Assembly (NCBI GenBank): GCA_964560355.1
Contig: CAZLLI010000003.1
Span: forward strand, 1 to 64,000
Reading direction: 5' to 3'
Origin: JAKEHA01 sp964560355
GTDB taxonomy: Bacteria; Krumholzibacteriota; Krumholzibacteriia; WVZY01; JAKEHA01
Length of the DNA: 64,000 nucleotides
In this document: piece by piece, positions 20,015 through 27,123 of the stretch
How the letters are laid out: the number at the start of each line of letters is the position of its first letter
Position numbering within the stretch: the first letter of the stretch is position 1
Made by a program: the position numbers and the translations under genes
Notes under the pieces: model-generated
Seen by the model: only the letters and a program-made list of their open reading frames with translations
What the model was told of the DNA's origin: nothing
Databases searched by the model: none

Positions 20015-20043
20015 GCTTGCTCCACTTCGGGTTCCTGCGGTCC

Positions 20044-20060
20044 ACCGCCCTGGCGGCGGT
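20044..20060 (-). promoter_or_regulatory. Leader hairpin upstream of rplU
   Basis: ACCGCC-(5-nt loop)-GGCGGT, a 6-bp GC stem in the rplU 5' leader between the promoter and the ribosome-binding site. Ribosomal-protein leaders often hold autoregulatory structures; whether this one binds L21 is only a guess. Confidence 0.35.
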
Positions 20061-20076
20061 CGAACGCAACCCTGTA

Positions 20077-20105
20077 TGTGTAACCCATCGAGAAAAAAGT
20101 GTCAA
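20077..20105 (-). promoter_or_regulatory. Sigma-70 promoter of rplU operon
   Basis: Minus strand TTGACA (20100-20105), 17-base spacer, TACACA (20077-20082). The leader to the rplU ATG would be about 55 bases. A T-run between the boxes may also serve as the tail of a sodC terminator. Confidence 0.6.
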
Positions 20106-20138
20106 GGACCGGTTTTAGGCCGTCCGGACGCCTCGATG

Positions 20139-20657
20139 CTACCCCGCGGTCCCGCAGGCGATGCGCGCCCCGCCGCCCCCCAGCGGCTTCGGGGTGTCCG
20201 AGTAGTTGTCGGCGCCGGCGTGGATCATGATCGAGTGGCCGCGGAGGTCGGAGACCTTGAGGCGCGGCGCGAGCACGGGCAAGGTCGCGGTGCCGTCGGC
20301 GTCGACGAACAGCGGCGGCAGGTCGCCGAGGTGGCCGTCGCCGTAGGGTCCCAAGTGCTTTCCGGTCTTCGCGGGATCGAGGTGGCCGCCCGCCCCCATG
20401 CCCGCGGTCATGTGGCCGTCCTTGTCCGCGGGTCCGCACGAAGCGTGTTCGTGGACGTGGAAGCCATGCAACCCGGGCGGCATGCTGTGCAGGTTGGGCG
20501 TGAACAGGGCGCCGTGCGGCGTGTCTTTCACGGTGATGGTGCCGACTTCGGCGCCGTCGCCGGCGTCGGTCGCGATGTGGATGGTGACGACGATCTCGTC
20601 GGCCCGCGCCGCGGTTGCCAGCGCCAGCGCGATTGCAACTAACCAAGCAGTCTTCAC
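20139..20657 (-). CDS. sodC: Superoxide dismutase [Cu-Zn], periplasmic
   Basis: Converts superoxide to peroxide and oxygen in the periplasm. 172 residues from the GTG at 20657, which has GGAGG eight bases upstream; a TTG two codons earlier is too close to that site. Signal peptide MKTAWLVAIALALATAARA, then the copper-ligand motif GFHVHEHASC, the zinc loop GGHLDPAKTGKHLGPYGDGH, and the C-terminal GGGGARIACG. All metal-binding His residues and both disulfide Cys are present. Divergent from the tricorn-like protease, with overlapping promoters. Confidence 0.95.
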   Translation of the reverse strand: MKTAWLVAIALALATAARADEIVVTIHIATDAGDGAEVGTITVKDTPHGALFTPNLHSMPPGLHGFHVHEHASCGPADKDGHMTAGMGAGGHLDPAKTGKHLGPYGDGHLGDLPPLFVDADGTATLPVLAPRLKVSDLRGHSIMIHAGADNYSDTPKPLGGGGARIACGTAG

Positions 20658-20691
20658 GTCCAATACCTCCTGAAAGCGGGAGCGCGGTCGG

Positions 20692-20730
20692 AGTCTAGCA
20701 CACGCCGTCCCAACGGCGATGTGCTACAAT
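20692..20730. promoter_or_regulatory. Palindromic divergent promoter, sodC / tricorn-like protease
   Basis: Inverted repeat TAGCACACGCCGT (20696-20708) and ACGGCG-A-TGTGCTA (20713-20726), 13 paired bases with one bulge and a 4-base centre. An extended -10 sits at each end: TGC-TAGACT on the minus strand (20692-20700) for sodC and TGC-TACAAT on the plus strand (20722-20730) for the protease. Neither has a clear -35, so activation by a dimeric regulator at the palindrome is plausible. Confidence 0.5.
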
Positions 20731-20784
20731 GCCGCATCCCCGAACGGCCATCGTCAATCGACATTCTCCCCTGGAGATTCTTCC

Positions 20785-23700
20785 ATGATCGCACGTTTCC
20801 GGCTCCTCTTCGTCACGCTCACCCTGTCACTCCTGGCCGTCGGCGCGCGCGCGCAAGTCGACGCGCGCATGCTGCAGAACCCCGACGTCTCGCAGACGCA
20901 CATCGTGTTTTCGTATGCGGGCGATCTGTGGGTCGTCGCCAAGCAAGGCGGCACCGCGCTCAAGCTGAGCTCGCCGACCGGGCAGGAACTGTTTCCGCAC
21001 TTCTCGCCCGACGGGTCGCGCATCGCGTACAGCGCCAACTACGATGGCAACCTCGACGTGTACGTGGTGCCGACCATGGGCGGCATGCCGACGCGCGTCA
21101 CCTACCACGGCATGTCGGACCGCTTGGTCGATTGGTACGCCGACGGCAACTCGCTCCTGTTCGCGTCGTTGATGGCGAGCGGGCGCCAGCGCTTCAGTCA
21201 GTTCTACAAGGTTTCCGCGGGCGGCGGGATGCCGGAGAAGCTCGCGATTCCCTTCGGAGAATTCGCCGCCATCGCGCCCGACGGCAAGACGGTCGCGTAC
21301 ACGCCGCAGACCCAGGCCTTCCGCACCTGGAAGCGCTACCGCGGCGGCTGGGCGCCCGACATCTACGCGTTCGACCTTTCCGCGATGACGTCGCGCAACC
21401 TGACCAACGATCCCTCCAACGACGAGTTCCCGATGTGGAACGGTTCGACGCTGTACTTCCTCTCCGACCGCGGCCCCGAGAATCGCGCCAACATCTGGTC
21501 GCTGCGCGACGGGCAGGCGAAGCAAATCACCAAGTTCGCCGACTTCGACATCCACTTCCCGTCCATCGGACCCAACGACATCGTGTTCGAAGCGGGTGGC
21601 GCGCTGTACCTCATGAACCTCGCCGACGAAACCTACAAGAAGGTCGACGTCACCGTCTTGACCGACAAGATCACGCTGCTCCCGCACGCCGCCAACGCCT
21701 CCGATTTGGTCGACGCCATATCGCTCGCGCCCGACGGCAAGCGCGCGCTGTTCGGCGCGCGCGGCGAAATCTTCTCGGTGCCGGCGGAGCACGGCCCCGT
21801 CATCGACCTCACCAACACGAGCGGCGTCGCCGAGCGCTACCCGGCGTGGTCGCCCGACGGCAAGCGCGTCGCGTATTTTAGTGATGCCTCCGGCGAGTAC
21901 GAGCTCACCGTGCGCGACCTCGACCAGCCCGGCGCCGAGCAGAAGCTCACCTCCTTCGGCCCCGGCTATCGCTATCGCCCGTTCTGGTCGCCCGACTCGA
22001 AGAAGATCGCGTTCATCGACCAGGCGATGAAGATTCGCGTGTTCGACCTCGACAAGAAGAAGGCGGTGGACGTCGACCGCGGGCTGTGGATGTACGACGA
22101 CGAGCTGGCCGGCTTCACGCCCAGTTGGTCGCCCGACAGCCGCTGGCTCGCGTACCGCAAGGACATGGGCAACCGCAACGGCGCCATCGCGCTGTTCGAC
22201 ACCCAAGAAGGCAAGGTCCACCAAGTGACGTCGGGCTACTACAACGACGCGCTGCCGTCGTTCGACCCCGACGGCAAGTATCTCTTCTTCGCCACCAATC
22301 GCTCGTTCGCGCCCGTCTATTCCGACGTCGACGCCACCTTCATCTATCCCAACAGCACGCACCTCGCGGTGGCGACGCTGTCCGCCGACGTGCCTTCGCC
22401 CATGAGTCCGCGCGACGACTCCACCAAAGTCGCGGCAGACAAGGGCGACGACAAGAAAGACGACAAGAAGAAGGACAAGAAGGACGACAAGAAGAAGGAA
22501 GAGCCGAAAGCGACCAAGATCCAGATCGACGGCTTCGAGAATCGCGTCAGCATTCTGCCGCCCAAGGCCGGCAACATCGGGCGCATTCGCGCCGTGTCGG
22601 GCAAGGTCGTTTTCCACCGCTTGCCCAACACCGGGTCGGCGGACGAGGCGCGCCCCGTCATGTTCTACGACCTCACGGAGCGCGAGGAGAAGACCATCGT
22701 CGACGACGCCGACTTCTACCAAGTGAGCGCCAACGGCGAGAAGATTCTCGTCGGCAAGAAGAACAACTACTACGTAGTCGACGTGAAGGAGGACCAGAAG
22801 CTCGAGAAGCAGATGCCGGCGGGCGAGCTGGCCATGACCGTCGACCCGCGCGCGGAATGGAAGCAGCTCTTCAACGACGCGTGGCGGTTCGAGCGCGACT
22901 ACTTCTACGACCCCGGCATGCACGGCGTCGACTGGAACGCGATGCGCGCGCAGTACGGCAAACTCCTCGACGACGCCGTCACGCGCTGGGACGTCAACTT
23001 CGTGATCGGCGAATTGATCGCCGAGTTGAGCTCGTCGCACACCTATCGCGGCGGCGGCGACGCCGAGCAGGCCAAGGACGTCGCGGTCGGCTACCTCGGC
23101 GTCGACTGGGAGCTCGCGAACGGCGCCTATCGCGTGAAGAAGATCATTCGCGGCGCGCCGTGGGACACCGAGGTGCGCTCGTCGCTCGACGTGTCCGGCG
23201 TCGACGTGAAAGAGGGCGACTACGTGCTCGCGGTGAACGGCCGGCGCATGGACGCGGCCAAGGCGCCGTGGGCCGCGTTCGCGGGCCTCGCCGACAAACC
23301 CGTCGTGCTCACCGTCAATTCCAAGCCGTCGATGGACGGCGCGCGCACCGTGCTCGTGCAAACCATGGACGACGAGACGCGCCTGCGCCACCTCGCGTGG
23401 ATCGAAGCCAACCGCAAGCGCGTCGACGACGCGACCGGCGGCAAGATCGGCTACATCTACGTGCCCAGCACCGGCCTCGACGGACAGTCGGAGCTCGTGC
23501 GCCAATTCGCGGCGCAATTCAACAAGCAGGGATTGATCGTCGACGAGCGCTTCAACAGCGGCGGCCAAATTCCCGACCGCTTCGTCGAGATGCTGAACCG
23601 CAAGCCGCTCGCGTTTTGGGCCGTGCGCGACGGCGAAACCTGGCAGTGGCCGCCGGTCGCGAACTTCGGGCCCAAGGTGATGCTCATCAACGGTTGGAGC

Positions 23701-24039
23701 GGTTCCGGCGGCGACGCCTTCCCCGACTACTTCCGCAAGGCCGGCGTCGGGCCGCTCGTCGGGACGCGCACGTGGGGCGGATTGATCGGAATCTCCGGCT
23801 CGCCCAATCTGATCGACGGCGGCCAAGTCACCGTGCCGACGTTCCGCATGTACGACCCCGACGGCAAGTGGTTCCGCGAGGGCCACGGCGTCGACCCGGA
23901 TATCGAAGTGAAGGAAGACTACGGCCAGCTCGCGAAGGGCGTCGACGTCCAGTTGGAGCGCGGCATTCAGGAAGTCATGAAGCTCTTGAACGCGGCGCCG
24001 TCTCCGATGACGAAGCAGCCCGCGTACGAGAAGCGCTAG
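20785..24039 (+). CDS. Secreted tricorn-like S41 peptidase with beta-propeller
   Basis: Large exported protease, 1084 residues from the ATG at 20785 (CTGGAG upstream); an upstream in-frame extension lacks a signal. Signal peptide MIARFRLLFVTLTLSLLAVGARA, then TolB/WD40-like propeller blades (repeated FSPDGSRIAY, WSPDGKRVAY, WSPDSRWLAY) to about residue 540. A Lys/Asp-rich linker follows (about 552-577), then a tricorn core, a PDZ-like domain and the S41 catalytic domain. The likely catalytic His is in SSSHTY near residue 747 and the Ser in GWSGSGGDAF near 970, positions close to those in Thermoplasma tricorn. Probably degrades peptides in the periplasm or outside the cell. Confidence 0.93.
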   Translation: MIARFRLLFVTLTLSLLAVGARAQVDARMLQNPDVSQTHIVFSYAGDLWVVAKQGGTALKLSSPTGQELFPHFSPDGSRIAYSANYDGNLDVYVVPTMGGMPTRVTYHGMSDRLVDWYADGNSLLFASLMASGRQRFSQFYKVSAGGGMPEKLAIPFGEFAAIAPDGKTVAYTPQTQAFRTWKRYRGGWAPDIYAFDLSAMTSRNLTNDPSNDEFPMWNGSTLYFLSDRGPENRANIWSLRDGQAKQITKFADFDIHFPSIGPNDIVFEAGGALYLMNLADETYKKVDVTVLTDKITLLPHAANASDLVDAISLAPDGKRALFGARGEIFSVPAEHGPVIDLTNTSGVAERYPAWSPDGKRVAYFSDASGEYELTVRDLDQPGAEQKLTSFGPGYRYRPFWSPDSKKIAFIDQAMKIRVFDLDKKKAVDVDRGLWMYDDELAGFTPSWSPDSRWLAYRKDMGNRNGAIALFDTQEGKVHQVTSGYYNDALPSFDPDGKYLFFATNRSFAPVYSDVDATFIYPNSTHLAVATLSADVPSPMSPRDDSTKVAADKGDDKKDDKKKDKKDDKKKEEPKATKIQIDGFENRVSILPPKAGNIGRIRAVSGKVVFHRLPNTGSADEARPVMFYDLTEREEKTIVDDADFYQVSANGEKILVGKKNNYYVVDVKEDQKLEKQMPAGELAMTVDPRAEWKQLFNDAWRFERDYFYDPGMHGVDWNAMRAQYGKLLDDAVTRWDVNFVIGELIAELSSSHTYRGGGDAEQAKDVAVGYLGVDWELANGAYRVKKIIRGAPWDTEVRSSLDVSGVDVKEGDYVLAVNGRRMDAAKAPWAAFAGLADKPVVLTVNSKPSMDGARTVLVQTMDDETRLRHLAWIEANRKRVDDATGGKIGYIYVPSTGLDGQSELVRQFAAQFNKQGLIVDERFNSGGQIPDRFVEMLNRKPLAFWAVRDGETWQWPPVANFGPKVMLINGWSGSGGDAFPDYFRKAGVGPLVGTRTWGGLIGISGSPNLIDGGQVTVPTFRMYDPDGKWFREGHGVDPDIEVKEDYGQLAKGVDVQLERGIQEVMKLLNAAPSPMTKQPAYEKR

Positions 24040-24047
24040 CAGAAACA

Positions 24048-24079
24048 GGAGCGGGGGATCGTGTCGGATCCTCCGCTCC
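24048..24079. terminator. Bidirectional hairpin between convergent genes
   Basis: Left arm 24048-24060 pairs with 24067-24079 over 13 bp including one G-U, with a 6-base loop. It lies between the protease stop (plus) and the 24101 gene stop (minus). There is no long T tract on the plus side; the minus side reads TGTTTCTGC. Confidence 0.6.
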
Positions 24080-24100
24080 TACTCCTCGCGCACGCAACGA

Positions 24101-24853
24101 CTAGTCGAGTACGACTAGCTTCGCCACTCGCTCCGCGACGTTGGTGCGCAATTGCACGAAGTAGATTCCGCTCGGGGCTCTGCGCCCGTCTTGCGTGCGC
24201 CCGTCCCACGCGAACTCATAGTCGCCCGCTTCGAGCCAGGTTCCCGCGACCAGAGTCGCCACTGCGCGCCCGGTCACGTCGCGAACGACGAGACGGGTGT
24301 CCTGGCGCGTGTCGAGATGAACGCGCATCGTCGTCGACGCCCCCAACGGATTGGGTCCGACCTCCAAGCGTGCGAGAAGCGCCGGTGCGCTGCCCGACCG
24401 CACGTCGGTGGGAGGAAGCGCGCCGGCGATCGAATACTGCTGACTGAAGCACGGAGTTCCAAGTTGTCCATTGAAACAGGAGCAGTCGGAACCCACAAAC
24501 TGTGCCGTAAACGTCCCGGTCCAATGCCCAGCCGACTGGATCTGGCCCGTCAAGGTGTAGGTCTCGGTGCAACCGCCCGGAATCGTCTGCGTGGCCGTGA
24601 ACGTGCCCGTTTGACAGTTGACCGTCCCGGCCATGTGCGGGCCGGTGGGGCTGGCATTGATCGATATTTGGTTGCCGTTGACCGACACAATCCAACCGGT
24701 CACGTTGAATGAGATGAGTGCCATACAACACGAATAGCTCGCCGAGGGCGTGGACACGTACGTACCATTGAGGAGACATTGCGCGCGGGCGGGCGAGACG
24801 AACAACGACAGGAAGCCGGCAACGACGAGGAGCGGGGTTCGGGACCGTCTCAT
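24101..24853 (-). CDS. Secreted protein with FlgD-like C-terminal sorting domain
   Basis: 250 residues. Signal peptide ending at SPARA, then a Cys-rich, Thr/Gly-rich beta domain (about residues 25-145, cysteines in SYSCCMAL, VNCQTGT, GSDCSCFNGQ) that I cannot assign. The last 85 residues form an Ig-like FlgD/T9SS-type domain: VGPNPLGASTTMRVHL, VRDVTGRAVATL, FAWDGRTQDGRRAPSGIYFV, ending AKLVVLD. Such domains serve as secretion or surface-anchoring tails in Bacteroidetes and related phyla. Cargo function is unknown. Confidence 0.8.
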   Translation of the reverse strand: MRRSRTPLLVVAGFLSLFVSPARAQCLLNGTYVSTPSASYSCCMALISFNVTGWIVSVNGNQISINASPTGPHMAGTVNCQTGTFTATQTIPGGCTETYTLTGQIQSAGHWTGTFTAQFVGSDCSCFNGQLGTPCFSQQYSIAGALPPTDVRSGSAPALLARLEVGPNPLGASTTMRVHLDTRQDTRLVVRDVTGRAVATLVAGTWLEAGDYEFAWDGRTQDGRRAPSGIYFVQLRTNVAERVAKLVVLD

Positions 24854-24867
24854 GGGGGCCTCTCTTT

Positions 24868-24885
24868 CGAGCGCCAGTGCGCTCG
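24868..24885 (-). other. Leader hairpin of the 24101 gene
   Basis: CGAGCGC-CAGT-GCGCTCG, a perfect 7-bp stem with a 4-base loop between the start codon and the promoter-like -10. It may protect the mRNA or modulate translation. Confidence 0.4.
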
Positions 24886-24891
24886 CCTCCT

Positions 24892-24900
24892 ATCATACCA
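24892..24900 (-). promoter_or_regulatory. Extended -10 promoter of the 24101 gene
   Basis: Minus strand TGG-TATGAT, an extended -10 about 40 bases before the ATG; the -35 region is poor. It separates this gene from the long run ending with the TauE-like protein. Confidence 0.4.
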
Positions 24901-24933
24901 GAATGCGCGGGGCTCGTTCGCTTACACCAACTC

Positions 24934-25317
24934 TTACAACCACCCCAGCTTTTTCGCCGCGCCGTGCATCATGTAGATGCTTGCGCAGAGCAGAAACACG
25001 CCGAAGCCGAAGCGCAGGTGCGGGCCGCTGACCTTGTTGGCGAGGTGCGCGCCGACCCAGCCGCCGGCGAGCATGGTGCTCGCGATGATGGCGGCGGCCT
25101 TCAAGTCGACGTTGCCGTGACGGTAGAATTCGAGGGTCGCGAGGAGTCCGATGGGCGGGAGGAGCACGGCGAGGCTGGTGCCGGTCGCCTTGTGCTGCGT
25201 GAACGCGGCGAAGTAGACGAGCGCGGGGACGATGATGATGCCGCCCCCGACGCCGAACATCCCGGCCGTGATTCCCGCCAGCACGCCGATCGCGATGAAG
25301 ATCACCCACGCAGGCAT
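24934..25317 (-). CDS. Small TauE/SafE-family membrane permease
   Basis: 127 residues with four predicted membrane helices. The N-terminal IGVLAGITAGMFGVGGGIIIVPAL is the signature of the sulfite exporter TauE/SafE family. Family members usually have two such halves (about 250 residues); this one is a single half and would need to dimerize or is a natural half-size version. Substrate unknown; these proteins export anions such as sulfite or organosulfonates. It ends a long minus-strand run behind an SDR gene. An arylsulfatase lies in the same run, but a functional link is speculative. Confidence 0.85.
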   Translation of the reverse strand: MPAWVIFIAIGVLAGITAGMFGVGGGIIIVPALVYFAAFTQHKATGTSLAVLLPPIGLLATLEFYRHGNVDLKAAAIIASTMLAGGWVGAHLANKVSGPHLRFGFGVFLLCASIYMMHGAAKKLGWL

Positions 25318-25352
25318 ACGGACCTCCTAGCGACGAACGCGGTCGCTTTCAC

Positions 25353-26057
25353 CTACCACGGATTCGACGCCCACACCGAGACCTCGGGGATCATCCCGCG
25401 GTCGTCCATCTCCAACACCGACTTGATCACGTGCGCGATTTCCATCGTGCTCAACTTGTTGGGCGCGGGTTCGCGCTCCTGGCCGTCGTCGCTGCCGAAG
25501 GCGGTGGCCACTTCGCTCGGTGCCACCAGCGTGACGCGGATATTGTGCTTGCGAAGCTCCGCCTGCCAGCACTCGGTCATTCCGCGCAGCGCGAACTTCG
25601 ACGCCGCGTAGATGCTTCCGCCGGCGAATCCTTTGAGTCCCGCCGTCGAGCCGACATTGATAATGTGCCCGCGCGACTTCTGCGCCTTGAACATCTTCGC
25701 GGCGCGCGCGCCCATCAGCGCGGCGCCGTAGACGTTGACGCGGAAGACCTTGTCGAACTCTTCGAACGTCACCGTCTCCATCTCGGAGAAACGGCCGAAG
25801 CCGGCATTATTAATGAGGCAATCGAGGCCACCGAGGTGGCGTCGCACCTCTTCGAAGGTTCGTTCGACGTCCTTCGGATTGCCCGCGTCGGCGACGATGG
25901 GAATGGCACCGATGGCCTTCGCGGCCTTGTGCAGGCGCTCTTCGTGGCGTGCGGTCACGGCCACGCGCGCACCGGCTTCGGATAGAACCTGTGCGGCCGC
26001 GCGGCCGATACCCAAACTGCCACCCGTGACGAGAATTCTCGCGTTCTTGAGTTCCAT
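25353..26057 (-). CDS. Short-chain dehydrogenase/reductase
   Basis: NAD(P)-dependent oxidoreductase with a Rossmann fold, 234 residues. Cofactor motif TGGSLGIGRAAA near the N-terminus, NNAGFG around residue 87, catalytic Ser in NVGSTAGLKGF and the YxxxK pair in IYAASKFALRGM. Classical SDR length; the VTARH segment after strand two suggests NADP preference. The substrate is not predictable. The ATG at 26057 has GAGGT upstream, and the gene follows the PorV-like gene by eight bases. Confidence 0.88.
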   Translation of the reverse strand: MELKNARILVTGGSLGIGRAAAQVLSEAGARVAVTARHEERLHKAAKAIGAIPIVADAGNPKDVERTFEEVRRHLGGLDCLINNAGFGRFSEMETVTFEEFDKVFRVNVYGAALMGARAAKMFKAQKSRGHIINVGSTAGLKGFAGGSIYAASKFALRGMTECWQAELRKHNIRVTLVAPSEVATAFGSDDGQEREPAPNKLSTMEIAHVIKSVLEMDDRGMIPEVSVWASNPW

Positions 26058-26065
26058 CACTTACC

Positions 26066-27121
26066 TCACGGCGCCCAGCGCGCGCCAACCAAGAGCCCGA
26101 AGCAGTCGCGGTCCAGATCGAAGAACGACGACTCGTCGATGTTCGCGTAGTCGAGTTGAAGCAACCAGTGCCCGAAATCCCAACCGAGCCCCGCTCCGAA
26201 TTGGGTACGGTCTTGTCCGTTCTCGAACGTAACTTGTCCAAAGCGGGCTTCGAGGGCACCGAAAAACGAGGCGGCAAAACCGTACGACTCTGCATCCGTC
26301 GACGCTTCTCGATTCGCCCAATCATAATCGAACGAAAACATGAGTCTCGCGACGTCGCGCTTCCACGCACCGCTTCCTATCGATCCCAACGGCGACGCGA
26401 TATCGATGCCGATCCCGGTTCGGGTCTCGTTGTCGATTTGCGAGACGCGGCCGTCGTAATCGGCGCCGGTGTCGAGATTCAGTATCGCGAAACCGGCGCG
26501 CGGGCGTAGCAACGCCCCGTTCAAGACGATCGGGGCGGCCACAAGCGCACCCGCGTCGAGTGCCCAGGTGGAGACATGGTCCGCGGCGAACTCCGACCGT
26601 ATGTACTTGGCAGTGCCTCCCGCACCGAGGGTGATCACACCGTGCTCCCACGCCGCGGCCGCGGTTGCGGTGAGCATATGGTCGTCGGGGTCGTACAGCT
26701 CCCCGGTTCCCTCGGGGAGAAAGATCGTTCGCACGACTTGCGGATCCATCCAAAGGCCCGTGTATCCCAGCGAACCGCCGAAGCGCCAGGTCGTCGATTC
26801 GGATGAGATGACCCGATGGGAACCTGACACGCGAATGTCGGCGAGGCCGATGTCGGCGGGCCACTCTTCGTAGCTGCTTTGCAGGGTCCACGCATCGACC
26901 CAAGCCAGGCTCGCCGGGTTGAAGTACCCAGTCGAATGCTCGTAGACCGACGCGGTGCCCGTTGAACCCATGCCGAGGTTTCGGACACCGCGCGGCATGC
27001 CCGCGAATTGGAACGCATAGGTGCCCACCTTGCTGAACGGCTCGGTGCTGGCAGCCTTGTCGCGCCACGCCCACAGGGACAACAACAATCCCGACGCGAC
27101 AACGACGTGCCGGACGCGCAC
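26066..27121 (-). CDS. PorV/PorQ-like outer membrane barrel protein
   Basis: 351 residues from the GTG at 27121, two bases after the RNase stop; the longer frame upstream is antisense noise. Signal-like N-terminus VRHVVVASGLLLSLWAW. The segment FQFAGMPRGVRNLGMGSTGTASVYEHSTGYFNPASLAW is of the PorV/UPF0164 kind (typically AxxLGMGxAxxALxxDxxAxxxNPAxL). Alternating beta-strand pattern throughout and an aromatic end. PorV proteins shuttle type IX cargo in Bacteroidetes; the two FlgD-tailed proteins in this window make that role conceivable here. Confidence 0.7.
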   Translation of the reverse strand: MRVRHVVVASGLLLSLWAWRDKAASTEPFSKVGTYAFQFAGMPRGVRNLGMGSTGTASVYEHSTGYFNPASLAWVDAWTLQSSYEEWPADIGLADIRVSGSHRVISSESTTWRFGGSLGYTGLWMDPQVVRTIFLPEGTGELYDPDDHMLTATAAAAWEHGVITLGAGGTAKYIRSEFAADHVSTWALDAGALVAAPIVLNGALLRPRAGFAILNLDTGADYDGRVSQIDNETRTGIGIDIASPLGSIGSGAWKRDVARLMFSFDYDWANREASTDAESYGFAASFFGALEARFGQVTFENGQDRTQFGAGLGWDFGHWLLQLDYANIDESSFFDLDRDCFGLLVGARWAP

Positions 27122-27123
27122 CT

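Noticed and set aside
20827..23886. A minus-strand open frame of about 1,000 codons antisense to the tricorn-like protease
   Set aside because: The plus-strand frame has a signal peptide, propeller repeats and S41 motifs; the antisense frame shows none.
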